From the NCBI GenBank assembly GCA_934553255.1, contig CAKTEZ010000026.1, positions 1 to 21,072 on the forward strand: a stretch of 21,072 nt of DNA, read 5' to 3'. Within the stretch, counting starts at the first letter, position 1, and each line of letters opens with the position of its first letter. Origin of the DNA: an uncultured Oscillospiraceae bacterium (GTDB lineage: Bacteria > Bacillota > Clostridia > Oscillospirales > Oscillospiraceae). The position numbers and the translations under genes are program-made. This document shows positions 13,593 to 20,386 of the stretch, piece after piece. The notes under the pieces are model-generated. The model searched no databases and was not told the origin of the DNA. It saw only the letters and a list, made by a program, of their open reading frames with translations.

Positions 13593-13621
13593 TGGAAAGC
13601 CCCCTTTCCGTATGCTATAAT
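13593..13621 (+). promoter_or_regulatory. Promoter of the LytTR-GHKL operon
   Basis: A perfect TATAAT (13616-13621) has a -35-like TGGAAA (13593-13598) at 17 bases. The weak -35 box fits an activated promoter. About 40 bases further upstream two nested inverted repeats occur (CCGCCG..CGGCGG at 13529-13550 and TTTCAT..ATGAAA at 13539-13557), possibly protein-binding. Confidence 0.6.
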
Positions 13622-13652
13622 GTGAAAAAGAACGGAAAAGGAGGGCCGCGGT

Positions 13653-14372
13653 ATGTATATTGCGATCTGTGACGATCAGGCGGAGGAGCTTACCGCTTTG
13701 ACGGAGCTGCTGCATACATGGGAAGCCGAGCATAGCACGCATCTGCGTTGGCAGGCCTTCCGCAACGCGAGCGACCTTCTCGACGCGGCGCGCACGGAGC
13801 GCTTCACCCTCTATCTGCTCGACGTGCTGATGCCCGGCATGGACGGCATGGAGGCCGCGCGGGAGATCCGCTGCTTCGATGCCGCCGCCGACATTGTTTT
13901 TCTCACCACCTCCCCCGGCTTTGCCTACGAAAGCTACAGCGTCCGCGCGTTGGAATATCTTTTGAAGCCCATTCGCGCAAAGCTTCTCTTCCCCGTACTC
14001 GATCAGCTGTACCTGCGTGAGCGGAAGCCGCAGGAGGGGCTGACGCTCAAGACCGGCAGCACCATCGTCCGCGTGCCGTTCTCCGCGCTGACCTATGTGG
14101 AGGTCAACGGCAAGCACCTGTACTTCAACCTCAACGACGGGCAGGTGCGGGAGGTCTCCGGCGCGCTGAAGGACTATGAAGACCTTCTGCTCTCGCGGCC
14201 GGAATTCATGCGTATCCACCGCTCCTACATCGTCAATATGCTTCAGATCGAGGAGCTTTCCCCCGCGGGCATACGGACCTTCTCCGGCCACGAGCTTCCG
14301 GTGTCGCGCCTTTTATACCCGCAGCTCCAGAAGGACTATATGATGCTGCTGTTCGCACAAAGGGAGGTGTGA
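13653..14372 (+). CDS. LytTR-family response regulator (AgrA/LytR type)
   Basis: This 239-residue regulator has a receiver domain (1-125) with acidic DD (7-8), phospho-acceptor Asp57 in LYLLDVLMPGMDGMEAA, and Lys in LEYLLKPI. The LytTR DNA-binding domain (about 135-235) contains LTYVEVNGKHLYF and FMRIHRSYIVNMLQIEEL. This class usually controls quorum-sensing peptides, bacteriocins or cell-wall functions. AAAGGAGGG lies about 8 bases before the ATG. The GHKL kinase follows after 4 bases. No peptide or AgrB-type processing gene is present nearby. Confidence 0.95.
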   Translation: MYIAICDDQAEELTALTELLHTWEAEHSTHLRWQAFRNASDLLDAARTERFTLYLLDVLMPGMDGMEAAREIRCFDAAADIVFLTTSPGFAYESYSVRALEYLLKPIRAKLLFPVLDQLYLRERKPQEGLTLKTGSTIVRVPFSALTYVEVNGKHLYFNLNDGQVREVSGALKDYEDLLLSRPEFMRIHRSYIVNMLQIEELSPAGIRTFSGHELPVSRLLYPQLQKDYMMLLFAQREV

Positions 14373-14376
14373 GCCG

Positions 14377-15672
14377 ATGTCCGCATTGAACCTGCTCGGC
14401 ATTTTCAATTACGGGCTGGTCCTGCTCTACGGTCTGTTTCTCAGCACCTTTATTGCCGGCGGTTGGACCGACCGTCGGCAGAGGGCGCTCATTTTTGCCA
14501 TCTGTCCGCTGTTCCTCTTGGTCCAGAGCCTTTGCTGGCTGCTGCTCGGCGTGGATATGGCAAGGCAGCTCTACCCGTTCATCGTCCATCTGCCCCTGGC
14601 CGCCATTCTGATCTTCATTCTGAAAAAAAAGATCGGCGTGGCGTTGGTGAGCGTCTGCACCGCCTACCTCTGCTGCCAGCTCCCGCGTTGGGTGAGCCTG
14701 ATGATCACCGCCGTCACCCGCTCCGCGCTGGTCGGCGAGATCTTCTACATGCTGGTGATCGGGCCGCTGTTCTATCTTCTCTACCGCTTCTTCGTCCGTC
14801 CCGCTCACGCCGCTATGACGGCCTCGCCGCAGTCGCTGATCCTGTTTGGCAGCCTTCCGGTCGCCTACTATTTCTTTGACTACGCCACGGTCGTTTATTC
14901 CGATGCGCTCTATCGCGGCGACGGCGCGATCAACGAATTTCTGCCCACCGTGCTGATCATTTTCTACGTCATGTTCCTCACCGCCTACCACGCGCAGGCA
15001 AACCGGCGCGCGCAGGCGGAGATGCAAAGCTCCATGCTCGAGGCAGGTCTGAAGCAGTCGCAGATCGAGATAGATGCGCTGCGGCGCACGGAGATGCAGA
15101 CCGCCATCTATCAGCACGATATGCGTCACCACCTCAATATGCTGGAGGGTCTGCTCGCCGCCGGAAAGCCGGAGCAGGCCGCGGAGTACATCCGCAAGGT
15201 GCAGGCCGACGTGGAGGCCATTACGCCCCGCCGCTACTGCGAGAACGAGCTGGTGGATCTGCTCTGCTCCTCCTTTTCCGGCAAGGCGCACCGCATGGGC
15301 GTCCGCCTGACGGTGCGCGCGAAGCTGCCGCGCGAGCTTTCCATTTCGGACACCGAGCTTTGCTCCGTCCTCTCCAATGCGTTGGAAAACGCCCTGCACG
15401 CCGCCGCGCAGCAGGACGAAGCGGAGCGCTGGGTCGAGCTTTACTGCGGCATACGGTTGGGAAAGCTGCTCATTGAGGTCAAAAACCCCTGCTCCGGCGC
15501 TCCCGTCCTACGCGACGGCGTTCCCGTTTCCGCTCAGGCGGGTCACGGCTACGGCTGCCGCAGCCTGAAAACCATCGCCGAGCGGCACGGCGGGCTTTGC
15601 ACCTTCTCGGCGGAAGGCGGCATCTTTCTGCTGCGCCTCATGCTGCCCGTCAAGGGCGCGCCGTCTCTATGA
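14377..15672 (+). CDS. GHKL-domain sensor histidine kinase (AgrC-like)
   Basis: This 431-residue kinase has about six membrane segments in residues 1-205. Its short cytoplasmic helix carries the phospho-acceptor in YQHDMRHHLNMLEGLL (His247). The GHKL ATPase domain follows, with the N box SNALENALHAA and the G-rich HGYGCRSLKTIAERHGG. The architecture is that of AgrC/ComD-type peptide sensors, the usual partners of LytTR regulators. GGGAGG inside the end of the regulator gene serves as ribosome site. No terminator follows the stop. The next sequence is the cut end of an rsgA remnant on the other strand, so the junction near 15690 may have removed it. Confidence 0.93.
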   Translation: MSALNLLGIFNYGLVLLYGLFLSTFIAGGWTDRRQRALIFAICPLFLLVQSLCWLLLGVDMARQLYPFIVHLPLAAILIFILKKKIGVALVSVCTAYLCCQLPRWVSLMITAVTRSALVGEIFYMLVIGPLFYLLYRFFVRPAHAAMTASPQSLILFGSLPVAYYFFDYATVVYSDALYRGDGAINEFLPTVLIIFYVMFLTAYHAQANRRAQAEMQSSMLEAGLKQSQIEIDALRRTEMQTAIYQHDMRHHLNMLEGLLAAGKPEQAAEYIRKVQADVEAITPRRYCENELVDLLCSSFSGKAHRMGVRLTVRAKLPRELSISDTELCSVLSNALENALHAAAQQDEAERWVELYCGIRLGKLLIEVKNPCSGAPVLRDGVPVSAQAGHGYGCRSLKTIAERHGGLCTFSAEGGIFLLRLMLPVKGAPSL

Positions 15673-15688
15673 GAAAGCGGCATCGCCG

Positions 15689-16101
15689 TCAATGAGCCAA
15701 TGCGTCTGCATCATCGTTTCCGATCTCGCGCGTGGCGAGGCTGTCTGTGCCGGTCAGCTTATTGATGAGCGTAGACTTTCCGACGCCGGAGGAACCGATG
15801 AACGCCACGGTCTTGCCGGGCAGAATATAGTTCATGAGCGCTTCATAGTCCTCGTCCCGTGAGGAGATCGCCAGCATGTCCACGCCAGGCGCGGCGCTTT
15901 GCGCCGCAAGGATCTTACTTTCCACATCGGAACAAAGATCCGACTTCGTCAGGACCACCACAGGCGCTGCGCCGCTTTCGTAAGCAACCGACAGATACCG
16001 CTCCAGCCGCCGGAGATCTCGGCCAGCTTTACCGCTGCGCCGCTCTGGATCTTATAAATGCCTTTTTCCTGTGAGATGACTCTCGCCCGTAATTCATTCA
16101 T
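15689..16101 (-). pseudogene. rsgA: RsgA ribosome-assembly GTPase remnant, internally deleted and 3' truncated
   Basis: RsgA is a circularly permuted GTPase that matures the 30S subunit (about 290-300 residues). The 5' part (ATG 16101, MNELRARVISQEKGIYKIQSG, to LAEISG) is the start of the OB fold. The frame then breaks at about 16020. In the other frame RRLERYLSVAYESGAAPVVVLTKSDLCSD continues, through the Walker A motif GSSGVGKSTLINKL to REIGNDD, and ends abruptly at TGA 15689-15691. Missing are the rest of the OB fold with the start of the GTPase (roughly 70 residues), the switch II region, and the whole zinc domain. It cannot be functional. The N-terminal start overlaps the stop of a 32-residue ORF (ATGA). 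Confidence 0.8.
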
Positions 16102-16196
16102 ATCTGTGCCTCCGTATTGAAAAAGGATCTGCTGTAAACCGGCAGGACCCGCTTCCAAAACGCAAGTCCGTTCGAAGCCGCAGAAGCGAGGATCAT
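16098..16196 (-). CDS. 32-residue ORF linking the CAT-like and rsgA genes
   Basis: The ATG (16194-16196) overlaps the stop of the CAT-like gene, and the stop (16098-16100) overlaps the rsgA ATG. The protein reads MILASAASNGLAFWKRVLPV then YSRSFFNTEAQI. I do not recognise it. The double ATGA linkage suggests it is translated. The short length, within a region of broken genes, suggests it is what remains of a longer gene after an internal deletion. Confidence 0.35.
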   Translation of the reverse strand: MILASAASNGLAFWKRVLPVYSRSFFNTEAQI

Positions 16197-16825
16197 CTGC
16201 ATTTCCTGATTTCAAAGATATTCCCCTGTAACCTCTGCAAAAACCGCCCCGCGTGCGCGCCGTCCATCTGGGTGTGGTGGAACTGGAACGACAGCTTCAG
16301 CGTCGTTTTGAAAAGCCCCTTATGATACTTGCCCCAGATGAGAAAAGGGTTGTTGAAAATGCCGCTGTTCATGCCGACTGCGCCGTCGATCTCGGTATCC
16401 ACGATGGCGGAGGTACCGATGACCATGCTGTCGGTCAGGTCGTGATTTTCGCAGCGCTCCGCAGCCTCGCGTGTCAACCGCAGGTAGTCGGCATTAAACT
16501 GCGCGAGGTCGGCGGAGAACGGCACGTCGCAGGAGCTGACCTCGCCGGTTTTGTTCTTCACAATGGTGTTGACTGCGATGCTGTCATATTGCAGCAGCTC
16601 GCGCCCAACAGGGAGAGTATAAAACTCCTTGATCTCGCTCGCCGCCTTGCCGATACACCAACACAGCAGCACATTGAATTTGTATCCGTGTTTGCGGCTA
16701 AACCGGATAAGCGGCGTGACATCCATCGTTTTGAAAAAAGTCACCATGGGGTTCGGCGCACTCATCCAAAGGTCGAACGCCGCCGCGCGGGTGGTCATTT
16801 TGGGGTCAATAATGGTCGGTTTCAT
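16193..16825 (-). CDS. Chloramphenicol acetyltransferase-like protein
   Basis: CAT enzymes transfer acetyl from acetyl-CoA to the 3-hydroxyl of chloramphenicol as trimers. The 210 residues (family usually 210-220) keep the catalytic motif LSFQFHHTQMDGAHAGRFLQ: His184 as base, Asp188 structural. Other family features are VTPLIRFSRKHGYKFNVLLCWCIGKA near residue 35-60 and VGRELLQYDSIAVNTIV. It is diverged from the plasmid catA types, and the N-terminus (MKPTIIDPKMTTRAAAFDLW) is only weakly similar. Its substrate may be another hydroxylated compound. The start ATG 16825 overlaps the TfoX-like stop (ATGA), with TTGGAG 8 bases before. A hairpin lies next to this site. Confidence 0.85.
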   Translation of the reverse strand: MKPTIIDPKMTTRAAAFDLWMSAPNPMVTFFKTMDVTPLIRFSRKHGYKFNVLLCWCIGKAASEIKEFYTLPVGRELLQYDSIAVNTIVKNKTGEVSSCDVPFSADLAQFNADYLRLTREAAERCENHDLTDSMVIGTSAIVDTEIDGAVGMNSGIFNNPFLIWGKYHKGLFKTTLKLSFQFHHTQMDGAHAGRFLQRLQGNIFEIRKCR

Positions 16826-16886
16826 TTTGCACGCTCCAAGTACCCCGTCCGCTTACCGTGCGGACGGGGTAGGTCTTGTTCTTCAT
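16806..16886 (-). promoter_or_regulatory. Possible leader ORF and hairpin before the CAT-like gene
   Basis: A 12-bp perfect hairpin (16841-16852 with 16860-16871, 7-base loop) ends one base from the CAT ribosome site (16834-16839). A 26-codon frame (ATG 16884-16886, MKNKTYPVRTVSGRG) reads through it and ends inside the CAT gene. Inducible cat genes use a leader peptide plus hairpin, so this could be attenuation. The TfoX-like frame also covers this stretch, so the resemblance may be chance. Confidence 0.3.
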
Positions 16887-17241
16887 TTCGCGTTTTTTCC
16901 TTTTGGATGCGGCATCCTTGCGCTCCGTTGTTCTTTCGCTTCGGCAACGGCAATTCCTCGTACATCGCCTCAAACAGCTTTGTAAGGAACGCTTTATTGT
17001 CAACCTCCTCCACCAGCAGCATTTCCTTCGCTCCCTCATACGGGAGTTCACAAATTGCCGCAGGCATAAGCTCCGAAGCGGATCTTGTTTTCTTGACAAG
17101 CAGCCGGTCATCATAGATCCCGCCGATGATTTTACCGCGGTAATAGAGGATAAATTCCCCCATCATCGGTCGGTAAGAAACGCCGTCCAAATCGGATAGC
17201 TGTTCCAGAATGAACTGAAGATACTCTTTATCGGACGCCAT
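16822..17241 (-). CDS. TfoX/Sxy N-terminal-domain protein with an unusual tail
   Basis: Residues 1-108 match the small TfoX N-domain proteins common in Clostridia: MASDKEYLQFILEQLSDLDGV, YRPMMGEFILYYRGKIIGGIYDD, and LPYEGAKEMLLVEEVDN up to MYEELPLPK. The first members of this family were competence regulators (Sxy); the stand-alone N-domain has no proven role. The last 30 or so residues (NNGAQGCRIQKEKTRNEEQD to GYLERAK) are basic, poorly folded-looking and absent from proteins I know. They overlap the CAT start by ATGA. Either the gene lost its own stop by a small deletion, or this is a natural extension. A GGAG site lies about 9 bases before ATG 17241. Confidence 0.85.
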   Translation of the reverse strand: MASDKEYLQFILEQLSDLDGVSYRPMMGEFILYYRGKIIGGIYDDRLLVKKTRSASELMPAAICELPYEGAKEMLLVEEVDNKAFLTKLFEAMYEELPLPKRKNNGAQGCRIQKEKTRNEEQDLPRPHGKRTGYLERAK

Positions 17242-17256
17242 TATTTTTTCTCCTGC

Positions 17257-17877
17257 TTAGAACAACTGCCCCGGCAGCCTCAACTTTTCCTTCTTTGGGA
17301 AGGTCGCTTCAAACCGTTCAAACCCTTCCGGATCCTTCTCGCAGACAAAATAGCCCTCAGGGTCTTTGTAAGTGCCGGAGATGCCGTTCAGAAAGTTGGG
17401 CGTCAGCTCCTTGATGAGAAAATAATCCGCCTCCGGATCGTCGGCATAGCGCACGCCCATTGTTTTGGCGGGAACAAAGCCGGACTTGCCGTAAAAATCA
17501 ATATTGCCGGTGACGGCGAGCGCGTCCGCGCCCATTTCCTTCGCTTTTTCCATGGAGTAGTCGAGCAGCTGCTTGCCGTAGCCCTGCCGCTTGTATTTTG
17601 GCGCAATGCCGATGGGGCCGAAGGTCATGATCGGCGCCTTTCGCCCGTCGTCGCAATCAATTTCTGACCGGACATAGATGACCTGTCCGATCAGCTCGCC
17701 GTCCAGCTCCATCACAAAGTCCAGCTCCGGTACGAAAGCAGGGTCGTCCCGATAGCGGTGCAGCACATAGTGTTCCATGCAGCCGGGGCGGTAGACGTTC
17801 CAAAAGGCCTCGCGGGTCAAGTTTTCGACGGCGCGGTAATCGTCTTTCTTTTCCAGACGAATGGTAATATTATTCAT
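17257..17877 (-). CDS. GNAT-family N-acetyltransferase
   Basis: This 206-residue protein has a GNAT fold, moving acetyl from acetyl-CoA to an unknown amine. Motif A is present: MTFGPIGIAPKYKRQGYGKQLLDYSMEKAKEMGADAL, with the pyrophosphate loop RQGYGK (about 97-102). ALAVTGNIDFYGKSGFVPAK follows, typical of the YhbS-like subgroup. The C-terminal extension (GTYKDPEGYFVCEKDPEGFE) is characteristic of this subgroup too. AAAGGAG stands about 10 bases before ATG 17877. Its start lies within the last 8 bases of the DUF998 remnant, and TfoX follows after 15 bases. Intact; substrate unknown. Confidence 0.9.
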   Translation of the reverse strand: MNNITIRLEKKDDYRAVENLTREAFWNVYRPGCMEHYVLHRYRDDPAFVPELDFVMELDGELIGQVIYVRSEIDCDDGRKAPIMTFGPIGIAPKYKRQGYGKQLLDYSMEKAKEMGADALAVTGNIDFYGKSGFVPAKTMGVRYADDPEADYFLIKELTPNFLNGISGTYKDPEGYFVCEKDPEGFERFEATFPKKEKLRLPGQLF

Positions 17878-18049
17878 TATGGTTCATTCTCCTTTGTGAA
17901 AATTCTATCCTTTTTTTACAAAACAGGTGTATGCCCAGCGCAGCATTAAAGCCCGTGGCAGCAAACACGACCGCCGCCGCGTACGAAAGGAAGCTGACAA
18001 TGCCCAGCAGTCCCAGCTTTTGCATCAGAGTCCGGCCTGAGTTTTCCAT
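17870..18049 (-). pseudogene. DUF998 membrane-protein remnant with in-frame internal deletion
   Basis: A 59-codon frame starts at ATG 18049 behind GGGAGG. It reads MENSGRTLMQKLGLLGIVSF and continues LSYAAAVVFAAT, then GFNAALGIHLF and a basic tail. The first 29 residues look like the start of DUF998 membrane proteins (normally about 200 residues, six helices). In those I would expect a PLAYPGYDWM-type segment next, but instead a segment like the last helix follows directly. I infer that the middle was lost without shifting frame. It overlaps the GNAT start by 8 bases and starts 3 bases after the TetR-fragment stop. A single-helix product could still be made. Confidence 0.6.
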
Positions 18050-18052
18050 CTC

Positions 18053-18433
18053 TTACGCCTCCCTTGCATGAACCATGCGGAAAAAGAGCCGCACATGGTC
18101 TTGAAGCTTTTTCAGGCACTCGCCCTCCCGTTCCGGCTGGCGGTCGCAGATGCCGATGAGCGTCAATACCGGCGAAACATACAGCATTGCCAGCGTTTCC
18201 GGATCCTCCGCTGTGACTTCGCCCGCTGCGATCAACGCCCGAAAGATACCGGCGTGGTAGGCAAGCACTCGCTCCACATATCGCTTGGAATAGAGCGTTG
18301 CCAGCTCCGGCGAGCGGAACTGTTCGATGGTCATCATGCGGCGGAAGCGGCTGATCGCTTCGTTGTGAAGGGAATACTCGAAGATCTGCCGCACCTTTTC
18401 AAAAAGCGCATCTGCCCGTCGGTATGGAACCAA
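18053..18433 (-). pseudogene. TetR-family regulator without its DNA-binding domain
   Basis: The frame encodes only the ligand-binding C-terminal part of a TetR protein: FEKVRQIFEYSLHNEAISRF, RRMMTIEQFRSPELATLYSKRYVERVLAYH and the end LKKLQDHVRLFFRMVHA. This resembles the matching part of the intact TetR at 19711-20325 (MAQFDHWTKEPFSSNFRKMLTLEQYRDPMLAQL), so the two are likely relatives. The helix-turn-helix half (about 80 residues) is absent. Upstream the DNA is the end of an alpha/beta hydrolase gene in another frame. The ATG at 18433 lies inside the hydrolase gene and has no ribosome site. It cannot bind DNA; if made, it could only act by pairing. Confidence 0.78.
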
Positions 18434-18972
18434 TGCTCGCCGCCGGGCATGACGGTCAGGTCCGCATGGTGCCGGTTTGCGAATGCGGATACCGTTTCAA
18501 CAGGCGTCAGGTTGTCGTACTCGCCGTACAGAATACAGGTGGGGACATTCCAGATGACCGGATGCTGCCGCACATAGCAAAGGTAATCCCAAGACAGCGT
18601 TTCTCCGAAATTCGTGGCGATCTCCCGTTTCTCGGCAAGCTCCTGTTCGGTCACATTCGACCATTGCATCATCCTGCAGATCAGGGCTTCCATATCCACG
18701 ACAGGGGAGATGAAATAAGCCCGGTCCACCAGCGTTTCATCCAGAGAGGATAGCGCAAAAAAGGCGCCGATGCTGTTTGCTATCAGAGTGAGATGCTTGC
18801 ATTTCTCTTTCTTTTCGGCAAAAAAAGCGAAAAACTCTTTCTTTGCCTCCCAAGGTGTTTGGGAACGGTAATCAAACCCTATGACTTCATCCTGCGGAAA
18901 GAGCATTTTGTAATGCTCGGCTTCCCCCGCCGAGCCGTCCTTTCCGTGAGCATATACAATGAAACTCTTCAT
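18334..18972 (-). CDS. Alpha/beta hydrolase with 3' end replaced by TetR sequence
   Basis: This 212-residue soluble hydrolase has nucleophile Ser67 in LIANSIGAFFALS (a variant of GxSxG, with Ala for the first Gly), acid Asp in LYGEYDNLTP, and His in MPGGEHWFHTDGQ. The triad is therefore complete. It starts MKSFIVYAHGKDGSAGEAEHY at ATG 18972, with GAGG about 9 bases before. An upstream ATG at 19062 lacks a ribosome site. After GQMRFLK, where I would expect the final helix, the frame runs into RCGRSSSIPFTTKRSAASAA, which is the second-TetR DNA read out of frame. Only the last few residues appear lost, so activity may survive. Confidence 0.8.
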   Translation of the reverse strand: MKSFIVYAHGKDGSAGEAEHYKMLFPQDEVIGFDYRSQTPWEAKKEFFAFFAEKKEKCKHLTLIANSIGAFFALSSLDETLVDRAYFISPVVDMEALICRMMQWSNVTEQELAEKREIATNFGETLSWDYLCYVRQHPVIWNVPTCILYGEYDNLTPVETVSAFANRHHADLTVMPGGEHWFHTDGQMRFLKRCGRSSSIPFTTKRSAASAA

Positions 18973-19021
18973 CTTTTCTTGCCTCAGAACAGGATCCGCG
19001 CGATCTCCATCGTCACGATCT

Positions 19022-19714
19022 TCAGCACCGCGCCGCCGCAAAGCAGCACACCACAAGCCCAAGCACTAACAATGCTGCACTCCTGCGACCCCAATACTGA
19101 ATATTCGCGCGGTTGAAAACCGACCGGCCGATAAAGCCCAGCAGAGCAAGGATCATCAAAGTTGTCGCCGTCGTGACGGCGTTTCCGAAATAGAGCTTCA
19201 TGCCCATACCCCCTCCCACGCTGTACCAATCCAGTACAGCGTTTAGATTTTCCGCCTTGACCCGCTCGCCGCCGTGGAGCATCATGTCCAGCATATCGTC
19301 CTCCTCCGGCGTGCGGTCGCTCTTTTCGGCAAGGCCCTTGCCCGCTGTTTTGACCATGAGTTCCATCATGGGGCGGTAGATGCCGTGCAGCTTTTTGATG
19401 TCAAAGTTCCCTTGCAGGGTAAAGAGTGGAATATCGGACGGGACCGCCGTCTTTTTCCGCACGCTGTCCGTCTGTGTTCCGGTCCGCCCCATGCCGACAG
19501 CGCAGACGGCGCGCACCCGATAGCGCTTTGCGGCATCGGCATAGCCCTTGACCGAGCCTGCCATGATCCAGCCCAAATAGATGACCTCCGCTCCGGTGGA
19601 AACGGTTTTCTTCGCTTCTGCAAGGGAATACGCCGGAAGTCCGGTTTTCTGTGCCAGCATCCGGGCATAACGCTCCGTGCTGCCAGTGTTTGTGGTGTAA
19701 AGAATTGCGTTCAT
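19022..19714 (-). CDS. Flavodoxin-like protein with a C-terminal membrane extension
   Basis: Residues 1-165 are a flavodoxin-like domain with the FMN phosphate loop TTNTGSTERYA (about 7-17) and the partner strands AEVIYLGWIMAGSVKGY and RAVCAVGMGRTGTQTD. This subgroup (flavodoxin-domain proteins of Clostridia) normally ends after LDWY. Here the frame continues through GGGMGMKLYFGNAVTTATTLMILALLGFIG and RSAALLVLGLVVCCF, two membrane helices, to 230 residues. A second frame then carries VLKIVTMEIARILF to a stop at 18984. That suggests a separate small membrane-protein gene (Met172, with GGGAGGGGG upstream) fused to the flavodoxin and itself frameshifted near 19040. The start overlaps the TetR stop by ATGA. 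Confidence 0.75.
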   Translation of the reverse strand: MNAILYTTNTGSTERYARMLAQKTGLPAYSLAEAKKTVSTGAEVIYLGWIMAGSVKGYADAAKRYRVRAVCAVGMGRTGTQTDSVRKKTAVPSDIPLFTLQGNFDIKKLHGIYRPMMELMVKTAGKGLAEKSDRTPEEDDMLDMMLHGGERVKAENLNAVLDWYSVGGGMGMKLYFGNAVTTATTLMILALLGFIGRSVFNRANIQYWGRRSAALLVLGLVVCCFAAARC

Positions 19715-20325
19715 TCTCTTTTTTCTCCTTCTATTCGCGCGATAAAACGATCCATATGCGCGTTCAGCAGCGGCGCAACCGAACCCTTCTCCTTCGCCCC
19801 ATCGTAGACGCTGTAGAGAAGATACATCGGCCCGTAGAACTCCAGCGCCAACTGCATAGCGGCTTCGTCGGAGTCCGTCAGCCTGCGGAAGATCGCCGCC
19901 ATGTACTCCAAAGGCCCACCCGCAAGATAGTCGTGATGGAGCTGTGCCAGCATGGGATCACGGTACTGCTCCAGCGTCAGCATCTTGCGGAAATTGGAGG
20001 AAAACGGCTCCTTCGTCCAATGGTCAAACTGTGCCATGCTGTATGCGCGGATCTTCTGCACCGGTGTGTGCAGGTAAGCCTCCGCAAAGCCGTCCGGCTC
20101 CGTTTCCGGCATTTCATAGCTTTCCGCGCGTTCATAGTCCATTTCGTTCATTCGTTCCACGATCTTATCCAGAATTTCCTGCTTGCTGGAATAGTGCTTA
20201 TACAGAGCCGCTTTCGTAAAACCTAACCGCCCCGCAATATCATTCATCGACGTTCCAAGGTAGCCGTTCTGTGCAAACAATTCCAGCGCCGTTTCCATGA
20301 TCCGTTCCTTCGTACCCTCAGCCAT
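19711..20325 (-). CDS. TetR-family transcriptional regulator
   Basis: This 204-residue repressor heads the minus-strand operon. The helix-turn-helix lies in residues 1-55: GTKERIMETALELFAQNGYLGTSMNDIAGRLGFTKAALYKHYSSKQEIL, matching the TetR pattern well. The rest is the variable ligand-binding and dimer domain. The start ATG 20325 is preferred over 20364 because GGAGGAG lies 5 bases before it and the upstream ATG falls inside the operator. Two palindromic sites overlap its promoter, so it almost certainly represses itself and the genes after it. The inducer is unknown; CAT, GNAT and hydrolase genes downstream hint at a small toxic compound. Confidence 0.93.
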   Translation of the reverse strand: MAEGTKERIMETALELFAQNGYLGTSMNDIAGRLGFTKAALYKHYSSKQEILDKIVERMNEMDYERAESYEMPETEPDGFAEAYLHTPVQKIRAYSMAQFDHWTKEPFSSNFRKMLTLEQYRDPMLAQLHHDYLAGGPLEYMAAIFRRLTDSDEAAMQLALEFYGPMYLLYSVYDGAKEKGSVAPLLNAHMDRFIARIEGEKRE

Positions 20326-20344
20326 AAATCTCCTCCTTATCGCA

Positions 20345-20386
20345 GTAACCGTTCGGTAACTCACAGTATAGTTACCGAACGGTTAC
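20345..20386 (-). promoter_or_regulatory. Paired TetR-type operators
   Basis: GTAACCGTTCGGTAAC (20345-20360) and its exact reverse complement (20371-20386) are separated by 10 bases. Each unit is also a near-palindrome, GTnACCG..CGGTnAC, as TetR-family dimers like. The right unit fills the promoter spacer; the left unit covers the expected transcription start. Centres are 26 bases apart. Confidence 0.9.

Noticed and set aside
16253..17116. Plus-strand open frame of 287 codons opposite the CAT-like gene
   Set aside because: Antisense to a gene with an intact HHxxxDG motif. It has no start signal, and the product has no recognisable fold.
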